Under the pieces are notes generated by a model. The model did no database searches, had not been told where the DNA came from, and saw only the letters and a list, made by a program, of their open reading frames with translations. This document shows positions 32,101 to 39,179 of a DNA stretch of 64,000 nucleotides, piece by piece. The number at the start of each line of letters is the position of its first letter. Within the stretch, counting starts at the first letter, position 1. A program made the translations under genes and the position numbers. The stretch lies in contig NZ_CP013859.1 in the NCBI RefSeq assembly GCF_001513675.1, positions 2,729,081 to 2,793,080 on the forward strand, written 5' to 3'. The stretch comes from Microbacterium sp. XT11 (GTDB lineage Bacteria > Actinomycetota > Actinomycetes > Actinomycetales > Microbacteriaceae).

Positions 32101-32131
32101 ACTATCGCGACGACCGGTCGAGGGCGTAACC
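32101..32131 (-). promoter_or_regulatory. Flagellar-class promoter of the fliH operon
   Basis: Minus-strand GGTTAC (32131-32126), 18-nt spacer, CGATAGT (32107-32101). It occupies the 121-nt gap between fliG and fliH and shows that fliH starts a new transcript although it follows fliG closely. The leader to GTG 32026 is about 70 nt. Confidence 0.8.
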
Positions 32132-32147
32132 GGACGACCGATCGTGA

Positions 32148-33230
32148 TCATTCGACGAGCTCGTCGTCGTCCTCGCGTGAGATGGTGATCTCCTCGGCCG
32201 CCTCCAGCTCGCGGATGATGCGCACGACCTCGGCCCGCGCCTCGTCGACCTGGCGCATCCGCACAGGGCCGAGCACCCGTGCCTCTTCTGCGAGGTTCTC
32301 CTGGTTGCGCTCGGTCATGTTGGCTCGGACCTTGTCCGCGATCTGCTCGTCTGCACCTTTGAGGGCCAGGGCGAGCATCCGCAGATCGATCCCGCGCAGC
32401 ACGCGCTGCACGTCCCGATCCTCGAGCCGTGCGATGTCCGCGAAGGTGACCATCCTGCTGCGGATGTCCTCGGCCAGAGCCAGGTCCCTTCCCTCGAGGC
32501 TCGCCAGCAGCGACTTCTCCAGCGCCGTGTCCGACCGGTTGATGATCTCCACGAGCGGCTGCACGCCGCCGATCGCCTCCTGGTTCTCCCTGATGGCGAA
32601 GACGCCCGTGCGCGAACGCAGAGACTCCGCGACGATCGTGATCGCCTCCTGCGATGCCGTGCCCATCGTGGCGATGGCCTGCGCGACATCCGTGCGCAGC
32701 GGATCCTGGAGCGCGGCAAGCACAGCGGCTGCCCGATCCGCGCGCAGATTGGCGAGCACGACGGCGACGGTGGTCGGCAGCTCCCCCTCGAGGATCGTCG
32801 CGAGTTGCGCGGGGTCCGCGGCGTTCAGAAAGTCGAACGACACCGCGCCCTGCGACATCACGCGACCGACCATGCCCACGGCCTTCTCTCGGCCGAACGC
32901 GGTCTCCAAGAGGCCGGTGGCGAGCTCCTGTCCGCCACGGGACGGGATGCCGCCGCCTGAGGCGATGCGCCGGAACTCCGTCAGCGCCCTCGCCGTCGAC
33001 GCGACGTCCACACCGCCCAGCTGCGTGAGCTCGGCGGCGATCAGCTCGGATCTCTCCTCACCCAGATGCCGCAGCACCTCGGCCCCTGCCGCCCGGTCCA
33101 TGTTCATCAGCACGATCGCGGCCTTGCGCAGCCCGGACATGTTCTCGGGCGGCGCGGCCGGCTGCGCACCCTGCGTCGCGGTTTCGACGGTGTCGTACTG
33201 CGCGTCCAGCAGCTCATCGAGCCCGTTCAC
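32148..33230 (-). CDS. fliG: FliG, flagellar motor switch protein
   Basis: 360 residues. The N-terminal MSGLRKAAIVLMNMDRAAGAEVLRHLGEERSELIA matches FliG. The middle domain has the EHPQ-equivalent region altered to ILEGELPTTVAVVLANLRADRAAAVL. The C-terminal torque helix region shows RMVTFADIARLEDRDVQRVLRGIDLRMLALALKGADEQIADKVRANMTERNQENLAEE, with the charged Arg/Asp residues that contact MotA. It bridges the MS ring and C ring. It overlaps fliF by 4 nt and ends the flgB-flgC-fliE-fliF-fliG unit. Confidence 0.96.
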   Translation of the reverse strand: MNGLDELLDAQYDTVETATQGAQPAAPPENMSGLRKAAIVLMNMDRAAGAEVLRHLGEERSELIAAELTQLGGVDVASTARALTEFRRIASGGGIPSRGGQELATGLLETAFGREKAVGMVGRVMSQGAVSFDFLNAADPAQLATILEGELPTTVAVVLANLRADRAAAVLAALQDPLRTDVAQAIATMGTASQEAITIVAESLRSRTGVFAIRENQEAIGGVQPLVEIINRSDTALEKSLLASLEGRDLALAEDIRSRMVTFADIARLEDRDVQRVLRGIDLRMLALALKGADEQIADKVRANMTERNQENLAEEARVLGPVRMRQVDEARAEVVRIIRELEAAEEITISREDDDELVE

Positions 33231-34867
33231 GCCGTCGCCTCATCCATCAGGCTGGCGAGCGCACCCGCGACGGCGGCCGGCTCACGTCGGGCGAGCTCGT
33301 CGATCTCCCGCCGCCTCCGCTCGATCAGCACCTGATCCGGCTCCGGCTCGTCATCGGCAGCGACGGACGTTGCGGGCAACGGCGTGGCGGGCGGCGTGAG
33401 CGGCTTGGTGTCGGGTTCGGCGAGTCCTCGCAGCGACTTCAGCTTCTCCTCCTCGCTCTCGGTCACGGTCGCGAAGTACTCAATCGGCCCGTCGTCGGTG
33501 TAGAGGATGCGCCGCTTCATCCGGCGGCGGATGGCGAGATAGGTCACCAGCACGATCGCGGCGAGCAGGACGGCTCCGCCGATGATCGCCGAGCGGATGA
33601 GCTCCTGCTGGAACTCCGCGGCGCGATCTGCCTCGGCCGCCGACAGGGCGGTCTGCGCAGCCGCGGCGCCCGCATCGCTGAACTCGACGAACTCGACGGC
33701 GATCGTGTCGCCTCTCTCGACGTCGATGCCTGCCGCGGAGGCGACGAGAGCCTCCACCTGCTCCGCCGTCACACCGGATACGGCGCTCCTGTTCACGGCG
33801 ACGCTGACCGTCTGGCGCCTGACCTCGCCCGCCGGCGTCACCGTCTTCTCCGTCGACTTGTTGACGGCGTTGCTGCGTGTCGTCTCCTCCAGCTCGTACG
33901 CGCCGCTTCCCTGGGCGTTGTCGGGCACCGCGATGTTGTCGGGACCGAGCACGCCGGTACCTGTCCCCGCACCGCCGTTGTACGTCTCGGTCTTCGTCTG
34001 CTCGGACGCGCTCAGCTCCCCTTCGGGTGCCGAGTACGTCTCGTCCATCCGCTCCGACGTCGAGTTCGCCACGTCGGCGGCGACGGTGACGGTCGCGTTG
34101 CCCGCGCCGAGGATGGTCTCGAGCATCCGCGTGACGGATGCCGCCACCCTCGCCTCGTGCTCGGTCGCCTGGGCCGAGGCGCTTCCGGCGGGTCCGGTGC
34201 CGACGGCGGAGAGCACGGCGCCGTTCTGGTCGGTGACGGCGACGTCTTCGGGGGTCATGCCCGGCACGGCCGCGCTCGTGAGGTGCACGATCGCCTCGAC
34301 CTTCTCCTCGCTGAGCGTCGAGCCGTTGCGCGTCTTGACGAACACGGATGCCGTCGGGCTCTGGCGTTCGGAGACGAACACGCTCTCCTCCGGGATCGCC
34401 AGCTGCACGGAAGCCGATGTGATGCCGTCCATGGCGCCGATCGTGTTGGCGAGCTCGCCCTCGATCGCGCGCTTGTAGGTGACGGACTGCTGGAACTCGC
34501 TCGCGGTGACGCCCATCTTGTCGAGGAGCGTGTAGCCGTCGGTGGTGTCGCTCGGCAGGCCGGCTGAGGCCGCGGCGAGCCGCTGCGCGTAGACCTGGTC
34601 ATCTGGCACGAGCACGGTCGCGCCGCCCTCGGCGAGCTCGTACGGCACGCCGGATGACTTCAGCTGCTCGACGACCGCCGACGCATCGCCGGCACTGAGC
34701 CCGGTGAAGAGCGGACTCATCTGCGGACGGGTGAGCCACGCGCCGAGCGCGACGGCCCCCATCACGAGCACGGCGATCCCGATGACGGCGATCGTGCGCT
34801 GAGCGAGCGTGAAGCCGGCAATCGCCGACCTCGCCCGGCCGAGGTAGGTGGTGAGCATCGGGGGCAT
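33227..34867 (-). CDS. fliF: FliF, flagellar MS-ring protein
   Basis: 546 residues. The first membrane helix lies near residues 25-46 (IAVIGIAVLVMGAVALGAWL) and the second near 440-460 (IGGAVLLAAIVLVTYLAI). Between them is the YscJ-like ring domain with LSAGDASAVVEQLKSSGVPYELAEGGATVLVP and the FliF blocks LLDKMGVTASEFQQSVTYKRAIEGELANTI and VQLAIPEESVFV. The C-terminal tail (EIDELARREPAAVAGAL) is the FliG-binding segment. It is the base on which the motor assembles. Either the ATG at 34867 or that at 34858 could be the start. Confidence 0.96.
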   Translation of the reverse strand: MPPMLTTYLGRARSAIAGFTLAQRTIAVIGIAVLVMGAVALGAWLTRPQMSPLFTGLSAGDASAVVEQLKSSGVPYELAEGGATVLVPDDQVYAQRLAAASAGLPSDTTDGYTLLDKMGVTASEFQQSVTYKRAIEGELANTIGAMDGITSASVQLAIPEESVFVSERQSPTASVFVKTRNGSTLSEEKVEAIVHLTSAAVPGMTPEDVAVTDQNGAVLSAVGTGPAGSASAQATEHEARVAASVTRMLETILGAGNATVTVAADVANSTSERMDETYSAPEGELSASEQTKTETYNGGAGTGTGVLGPDNIAVPDNAQGSGAYELEETTRSNAVNKSTEKTVTPAGEVRRQTVSVAVNRSAVSGVTAEQVEALVASAAGIDVERGDTIAVEFVEFSDAGAAAAQTALSAAEADRAAEFQQELIRSAIIGGAVLLAAIVLVTYLAIRRRMKRRILYTDDGPIEYFATVTESEEEKLKSLRGLAEPDTKPLTPPATPLPATSVAADDEPEPDQVLIERRRREIDELARREPAAVAGALASLMDEATA

Positions 34868-34868
34868 G

Positions 34869-35183
34869 TCAGGCCTGCATCCTCATGATCTCGGTGAACG
34901 CCGAGACTCCGCGGTCGCGGACGGCGACCATGAGGTCGAGCGTGACGGAGGCGCGCGCCGACGCGATCATCGCCTTGTGGATGTCCTGCAGGTCTCCCGT
35001 CACCGCCTGCACGGCCAGCTCGTTCGACGTCGACTGCAGGCGCTGCAGCTCCTCCACCGCCCCGGTGAGGGACGAACCGAACGCCGCGGCGCCCGTCGTC
35101 GACGGGGAGGCGTCGGATTCGAAGCTCAACGGCGTGAGCCCCCCGACTCCGGTCGGCGGCACCGGTCCGATCGCGGCGGCCAT
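34869..35183 (-). CDS. fliE: FliE, MS ring-rod junction protein
   Basis: 104 residues from ATG 35183, overlapping the flgC stop by 1 nt (TGATG). The C-terminal part has the FliE signature: AVTGDLQDIHKAMIASARASVTLDLMVAVRDRGVSAFTEIMRMQ, close to the LHDVMIAxEKAxLSLxLTVQVRNKxVEAYQEIMRMQV pattern. FliE connects the MS ring to the proximal rod. The N-terminal 35 residues are Gly/Pro/Ser-rich. The long upstream reading to 35522 is antisense-like sequence within flgC and is not used. Confidence 0.95.
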   Translation of the reverse strand: MAAAIGPVPPTGVGGLTPLSFESDASPSTTGAAAFGSSLTGAVEELQRLQSTSNELAVQAVTGDLQDIHKAMIASARASVTLDLMVAVRDRGVSAFTEIMRMQA

Positions 35184-35575
35184 CAGGCGCGCCCGATCTG
35201 CAGCGCGGCCTCGTAAGTCGCCTTCGCCCTGTCGACGACAGCCGCGTTCGCCTCGTAGCCGCGCTGGGCGACGATGAGCATGCTCATCTGATCGCCGAGA
35301 TCGATGTCGGGGTACTGCACGTAGCCGTCGGCGTCGGCGTACGGATGGTCCGGGTCGTACACCCGCTTGGCTTCGGCCTGCGACTCGACCACACCGGCGA
35401 CATAGACGCCGGGACTCTCCGTTCCGGCACGCACGGTGACGAGCTTCTCGCGGAAGGGTTCGTCCCCTGCGGGAGTCGCCGTGTTCACGTTGGCGATGTT
35501 GTCGCTGAGGGCGTCGAGCCACTTGCGGTGCGCGGTGAGGCCGGTCGCGGCGATGCCGATGGCGTCGAAGGTCAT
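35183..35575 (-). CDS. flgC: FlgC, proximal rod protein
   Basis: 130 residues from ATG 35575. The N-terminal motif FDAIGIAATGLTAHRKWLDALSDNIANVNTATPAGDEPFREKL and the C-terminal block YPDIDLGDQMSMLIVAQRGYEANAAVVDRAKATYEAALQIGRA are both typical rod-family ends. VRAGTESPGVYVAGVVES is the FlgC middle. It overlaps flgB by 4 nt. With FlgB and FliE it builds the proximal rod. Confidence 0.96.
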   Translation of the reverse strand: MTFDAIGIAATGLTAHRKWLDALSDNIANVNTATPAGDEPFREKLVTVRAGTESPGVYVAGVVESQAEAKRVYDPDHPYADADGYVQYPDIDLGDQMSMLIVAQRGYEANAAVVDRAKATYEAALQIGRA

Positions 35576-35919
35576 GCGGACGCCTGCCCGATCGCCTTGG
35601 TGATCGATGCGGCCTGGCCGCCGATGGCCTGGCTCGCGAACTGGAACCGCAGCACGGTGTCGATGTTCGACAGCGTCTCCGTGTCGAGGTTGACGTTGTT
35701 CCCGTTCAGCCGGGTGGGCTCCAGCGAGCGGTGCACGGTCGGCTCGACGACTCCCGTCCCGTCGGCTACTGCCGCGCGGAGCGCGTCCTCGAAGCGCACC
35801 CGCTTGGCGTGGTAGCCGGGGGTGTTGACGTTCGCGATGTTCTCGGCGATGGAGCGCTGGCGCAGTGCCAGCCCATCGAGGGCGCTGACCAGCGCCGTGG
35901 CGGTGACGGAATCGAGCAC
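35572..35919 (-). CDS. flgB: FlgB, proximal rod protein
   Basis: 115 residues from GTG 35919, with GGAG upstream. ALRQRSIAENIANVNTPGYHAKRVRFEDAL and the NGNNVNLDTETLSNIDTVLRFQFASQAIG end are diagnostic of FlgB. A longer frame to 35991 would begin inside the promoter and is not used. It is the first gene of flgB-flgC-fliE-fliF-fliG, behind a flagellar-class promoter and a leader with two ACGGATC hairpins. Confidence 0.95.
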   Translation of the reverse strand: MLDSVTATALVSALDGLALRQRSIAENIANVNTPGYHAKRVRFEDALRAAVADGTGVVEPTVHRSLEPTRLNGNNVNLDTETLSNIDTVLRFQFASQAIGGQAASITKAIGQASA

Positions 35920-35945
35920 GGGACACTCCGGAGAAGGGGAGGAAG

Positions 35946-35983
35946 AGCCGATCCGTGGCCTGTCGTCGAGCGATCCGTGCTCA
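35946..35983 (-). promoter_or_regulatory. flgB leader with two putative CsrA-binding hairpins
   Basis: On the minus strand, hairpin one (35967-35983) has GAGC/GCTC plus a G-U pair around loop ACGGATC, and starts 7 nt after the -10 box. Hairpin two (35946-35960) has GCC/GGC plus a U-G pair around the same loop ACGGATC. About 27 nt later comes the flgB start. The two identical 7-nt loops on different stems argue that the loop, not the stem sequence, is conserved. Confidence 0.65.
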
Positions 35984-35989
35984 GCGCCC

Positions 35990-36020
35990 ACTATCGCGAC
36001 GTCTCACCTCGCCCGTAACC
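35990..36020 (-). promoter_or_regulatory. Flagellar-class promoter of the flgB-fliG operon
   Basis: Minus-strand GGTTAC (36020-36015), 18-nt spacer, CGATAGT (35996-35990). It lies 3 nt beyond the stop of the preceding fliT-like gene on the same strand. The leader to GTG 35919 is about 65 nt. Confidence 0.8.
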
Positions 36021-36022
36021 GC

Positions 36023-36295
36023 TCACCCCTCGATGTCGAGGTACGCAGGCACGTCGCCGCGCGCGCCCGGCACCCGTCGGATCAGCGCGATGTCGCGCGC
36101 CACGCCGGCTCGCGCTGCGACGAGGGCGTCGATCGCCCGCTGCTGGCGCTCGAGCAGAGCCAGCGCACGCGCCCGCAGCCGGGCGGGGAGTGCGCCGACG
36201 GGCGGCTCGGCCCACGTCGCCGCATCCGGCATGTCGTCGACCGCGCGCTCGAGCCGATCGAGCACCGCCGTCCAGCGGGCGAGGTCGTCGGTCAT
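36023..36295 (-). CDS. FliT-like small flagellar protein (putative chaperone)
   Basis: 90 residues from ATG 36295, which follows the fliS stop by 1 nt. It is helical, with MTDDLARWTAVLDRLERAVDDMP and a long Arg/Ala/Leu-rich helix (RLRARALALLERQQRAIDALVAARAGVARDIALI). Its position after fliD-fliS and its size match FliT, the FliD chaperone, but the sequence is too diverged to be sure. It could also be a general assembly chaperone. Confidence 0.7.
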   Translation of the reverse strand: MTDDLARWTAVLDRLERAVDDMPDAATWAEPPVGALPARLRARALALLERQQRAIDALVAARAGVARDIALIRRVPGARGDVPAYLDIEG

Positions 36296-36296
36296 C

Positions 36297-36713
36297 TCAG
36301 GCGGTCCCGGAGAGCTGAGGCGCCCGAAGCTGCGATGTCTCGGCCGCCGCGCTGCGCCACGCGTCACGCAGCGGTGCCACGAGCCGCCTGCACTCGGCGG
36401 TCACGGCCGCGTCCTTCGCGATGTTCGCGGTGATGAGACGACCCTGCAGATAGGTGTAGATGCCGCGCAGGTCGGCAGCGCCGTCCCAGACGTCGTCCGC
36501 GAGCGTGGCGCTCAGCTCCGCGACGATCCGCTGTGCGTGGGTCAGGTGCGTGCCAGCCCCGCCCCAGTCGGCTGCCTCCTGCGCCGCGGCCGCACGGTCG
36601 ATGTCGACGAGCAGCCGGTCATACAGCATCACGAGCAGTCGTTCGGGCGAAGCCGACGCGACCTGCTGCGCGAGGTACTGCTGCGCGGCGCGCTCCGGTG
36701 AGGTGATCGTCAT
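36297..36713 (-). CDS. fliS: FliS, flagellin export chaperone
   Basis: 138 residues from ATG 36713. The N-terminal RAAQQYLAQQVASASPERLLVMLYDRLLVDIDRAA matches the FliS signature (YxxNxVxTASPExLLxMLYDGLIRxLxxA), and LRGIYTYLQGRLITANIAKDA matches the LxxLYxYMxxRLxxAN segment. It caps the C-terminus of flagellin before export. It lies 35 nt after fliD. Confidence 0.94.
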   Translation of the reverse strand: MTITSPERAAQQYLAQQVASASPERLLVMLYDRLLVDIDRAAAAQEAADWGGAGTHLTHAQRIVAELSATLADDVWDGAADLRGIYTYLQGRLITANIAKDAAVTAECRRLVAPLRDAWRSAAAETSQLRAPQLSGTA

Positions 36714-36748
36714 GGTCGTGTCTCCAATGCGGTCGGAGTCGTGCGGGT

Positions 36749-38116
36749 TCAGGACGACGACGACGGCGGGGTGAGGGTCTGCAGCTGCGAGCTCAACCAC
36801 GAGGACTGCTTCTGCAGCGTGGAGAGCTTGATCTCCAGCTGCGAATACGTCCGCTCCAGCGTCGCCCGGCGCTGTTCGAGGCGGGTGTCCCACCGCTGGA
36901 CCTCGGTCTGCAGCGACTTCACCTCGGTCTCCTGCCCGGTGATGCGCTGGGTGAGCAGTCCCTCGTACTTGTCGGAATAGGTGCCGGCCACCTCGTCGAG
37001 TCGCGAGGCGATCGCGGAGAACAGCTCCTGCGTCTGGCCACGGTCGTCGGCGAGAGCCTTCGCGAACGCCTCCTTGTCGAACGAGAGCACGCCCTTCTCG
37101 TTCATGGAGATTCCGATCGTCGACGGAGAGACGCCGCCCACCGGATGCTGCACCGCCTGCGCGAGGGCCGTACGGAGGTTGCGCACGACGCTGTCACCGG
37201 TGAAGACGCCCAGGGTGGTCTGCTCTCCCGGCTTGCCGACCGTGGCCTTCGAACCGTTGTCGATGCGGGTGAGGAGAGCGGCGACCTCCTTCACGAAGCC
37301 CTCGGCGGCGGCGGACTGTGCTGCCGCGTCGAGTGCGACGACGACGGTCACGGGTTCGGCGCTCACGGCCGAAACGGTCACGTCGATGTCCTCGCCGATG
37401 CGGAACGTGTTCGTCGAGCTCGTCAGGGTCTGCTCTGCCGCAGTGCCCGCGAACAGCCGGATCAGCGCGTCGCGTCCGGTCTGCAGCACAGCGGCGCCGG
37501 TCTCGGCGACGACGTCGGTGGAAGTGCCGGCCGCGACGTCCGCCTCGGTCCCTCGGTGCAGCGCGAACCGCCCCTTCTCCCCCGTCTCCACCGCCGTGAT
37601 CTGCAGGCGCGACAGGGGCGTGCCGTCGGCGGCGACGCCTGCCAGAACGACGGTCGCCGTGACGCCGGCCTTGGCGCCGTTGATGGCGGCGGCGAGGTCG
37701 TGCGCGCTGCTCCCTGGCGGGGTGATCTCGGTTCGGGTTCCGTCGGCGGCGACGAGGGTGAACGCACCGCCCCAGGCTCCAGCGCCGCCGGCGGCCGTCA
37801 CGACGGAGTGCGCGGCTGCCGTCGCGTCGACGACGACCTCGGTCGAGAACGCGCTCGCGCGGGGTCCGGCGGCGACCGTGACGCTCTCCGCCGAGGCCGT
37901 CGCGGTGAAGGCGGCGAGAGAACGTGCGGCAGCGGCCTCGGCCGCCTTGGCCGCGAGGTCCTGAAGGCTCTTGTTGAGCGACTGCAGGTTCGTGATCACC
38001 GAGGTGCGATCGGCGATCTTGTTCGTGATCAGCATCTTGGGGATCGCCGACACGTCCATGAGCGCGTCGATCAGCTCGCTGGTCTTCAGACCGGAGACCA
38101 GTCCGTCGAGTTTCAT
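36749..38116 (-). CDS. fliD: FliD, filament cap protein (HAP2)
   Basis: 455 residues from ATG 38116. The N-terminus MKLDGLVSGLKTSELIDALM has the FliD GLxSGLDxxxLI motif, and the C-terminus is a long coiled coil (KSLQTEVQRWDTRLEQRRATLERTYSQLEIKLSTLQKQSSWLSSQL). FliD_N and FliD_C domains flank a variable middle. It caps the growing filament. The upstream ribosome-binding site GGAAGG is preceded by AC, making another ACGGA. No own flagellar-class promoter is seen, so it may depend on read-through past the fliC terminator. Confidence 0.94.
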   Translation of the reverse strand: MKLDGLVSGLKTSELIDALMDVSAIPKMLITNKIADRTSVITNLQSLNKSLQDLAAKAAEAAAARSLAAFTATASAESVTVAAGPRASAFSTEVVVDATAAAHSVVTAAGGAGAWGGAFTLVAADGTRTEITPPGSSAHDLAAAINGAKAGVTATVVLAGVAADGTPLSRLQITAVETGEKGRFALHRGTEADVAAGTSTDVVAETGAAVLQTGRDALIRLFAGTAAEQTLTSSTNTFRIGEDIDVTVSAVSAEPVTVVVALDAAAQSAAAEGFVKEVAALLTRIDNGSKATVGKPGEQTTLGVFTGDSVVRNLRTALAQAVQHPVGGVSPSTIGISMNEKGVLSFDKEAFAKALADDRGQTQELFSAIASRLDEVAGTYSDKYEGLLTQRITGQETEVKSLQTEVQRWDTRLEQRRATLERTYSQLEIKLSTLQKQSSWLSSQLQTLTPPSSSS

Positions 38117-38156
38117 CCGCGGTGCCTTCCGTGTGAGCCGGGCGGGGGTGCTCTGC

Positions 38157-38193
38157 CCGGCGGCCGGACGGGATGGTCCCATCCGGCCGCCGG
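38157..38193 (-). terminator. Hairpin terminator after fliC
   Basis: A perfect 12-bp inverted repeat (38157-38168 with 38182-38193) with a 13-nt loop that can itself pair (GGGA/TCCC). It lies 22 nt after the fliC stop and 41 nt before fliD. No U tract follows, so some read-through into fliD-fliS is plausible. Confidence 0.75.
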
Positions 38194-38214
38194 TCGCGCG
38201 TCAGGGTCGCGAGA

Positions 38215-39075
38215 TCAGCGGAGCAGCTGCAGGACGCCCTGGCCCGACTGGTTCGCCTGCGCCAGCATGGCCGTGCCCGCCTGCTGCAGGATGTTCGCCG
38301 CGGTGTACTTGACCATCTCCGCAGCCATGTCGGTGTCGGCGATGCGGCTCTTGGCCGCCGAGAGGTTCTCGGCCGAGACCTGCAGCGAGTTGATGGTCGA
38401 CTCGAAGCGGTTCTGCACGGCACCGAGGTCGGCGCGGGCGGACGAGACGCTCTTGATCGCGGCGTCGACCGTGGTGATGGTCGCGGCGGCGAGCGTGGGC
38501 GTGGCGAAGCCGTCGGTCGTGACGATGTCCGCCTTCAGGTCGGCGGCCAGCGTCTTGATGTCGGCCGAGCCGAGGTTCACCGTGATCTGGCTCGACGCGG
38601 AGCCGTCCGCACCGACCTGGAAGCTCAGCACCCCGTCGCCGGCGGCGCCCGCCGATGCATCGAGCAGCTTGATGCCGTTGAAGTTGGTGTTGTCGGAGAT
38701 GCGGGTGAGCTCGTCGACGAGCTGCGTCACCTCGGTGGTGATCGCCTTGCGGGAGTCGACGTTGTTCGAGTCGGATCCTGCCTGCACCGCGAGGTCGCGG
38801 ATGCGCTGCAGGATGGAGTGGACCTCGGTCAGCGCGCCTTCCGCGGTCTGGATGACCGAGATGCCGTCCTGCGCGTTGCGGGCTGCGACGTTCAGGCCGT
38901 TGACCTGCGAGCGCAGGCCCTCGGAGATGGCGAGACCGGCGGCGTCGTCGGCTGCGCGGTTGATGCGCAGACCGCTCGAGAGCTTCTCGAGCGACTTCGA
39001 GACGTCGGTCTGGTTCGCCGACAGGTTGCGGTAGGCGTTGAGAGCGCTGACGTTGGTGGCGATCTGAAGACCCAT
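38215..39075 (-). CDS. fliC: FliC, flagellin
   Basis: 286 residues. The conserved N-terminal ([57 protein letters not shown], several blocks) and C-terminal ([44 protein letters not shown]) helices form the D0/D1 core. The central variable domain is only about 90 residues, so the filament surface is simple. It is the only flagellin gene in the window. A flagellar-class promoter lies 59 nt upstream, and the leader carries two ACGGA sites, one overlapping the ribosome-binding site, as in the FliW-CsrA control of Bacillus hag. Confidence 0.97.
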   Translation of the reverse strand: MGLQIATNVSALNAYRNLSANQTDVSKSLEKLSSGLRINRAADDAAGLAISEGLRSQVNGLNVAARNAQDGISVIQTAEGALTEVHSILQRIRDLAVQAGSDSNNVDSRKAITTEVTQLVDELTRISDNTNFNGIKLLDASAGAAGDGVLSFQVGADGSASSQITVNLGSADIKTLAADLKADIVTTDGFATPTLAAATITTVDAAIKSVSSARADLGAVQNRFESTINSLQVSAENLSAAKSRIADTDMAAEMVKYTAANILQQAGTAMLAQANQSGQGVLQLLR

Positions 39076-39080
39076 GATGT

Positions 39081-39123
39081 TCCTCCGTGGTTATGGGTGT
39101 GGTCGCGGACCCGTCCGTGGGCC
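39081..39123 (-). promoter_or_regulatory. fliC leader with putative CsrA-binding sites
   Basis: On the minus strand a 5-bp stem (GGCCC/GGGTC, one G-U) encloses ACGGAC (39108-39123). Downstream, CCACGGAGGA (39081-39090) includes the ribosome-binding site itself, 6 nt before the ATG. A hairpin site followed by a site on the Shine-Dalgarno is the layout known for CsrA repression of hag in Bacillus subtilis. Confidence 0.7.
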
Positions 39124-39133
39124 TGCACACCTC

Positions 39134-39164
39134 ACTGTCGCGACGGAGGGCTCTCCCCGTAACC
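39134..39164 (-). promoter_or_regulatory. Flagellar-class promoter of fliC
   Basis: Minus-strand GGTTAC (39164-39159), 18-nt spacer, CGACAGT (39140-39134). One base differs from the CGATAGT of the other five copies. It lies between the second sigma gene (stop at 39180) and fliC. The leader is about 52 nt. Confidence 0.8.
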
Positions 39165-39179
39165 GTGATCGTCCGGCGG

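Noticed and set aside
16105-39164. The ACTATCGCGAC/GTAACC pairs first looked like dispersed insertion-element ends or protein-binding repeats
   Set aside because: Spacing, orientation and position directly before operon starts fit promoters; there are no duplications or flanking mobile genes.
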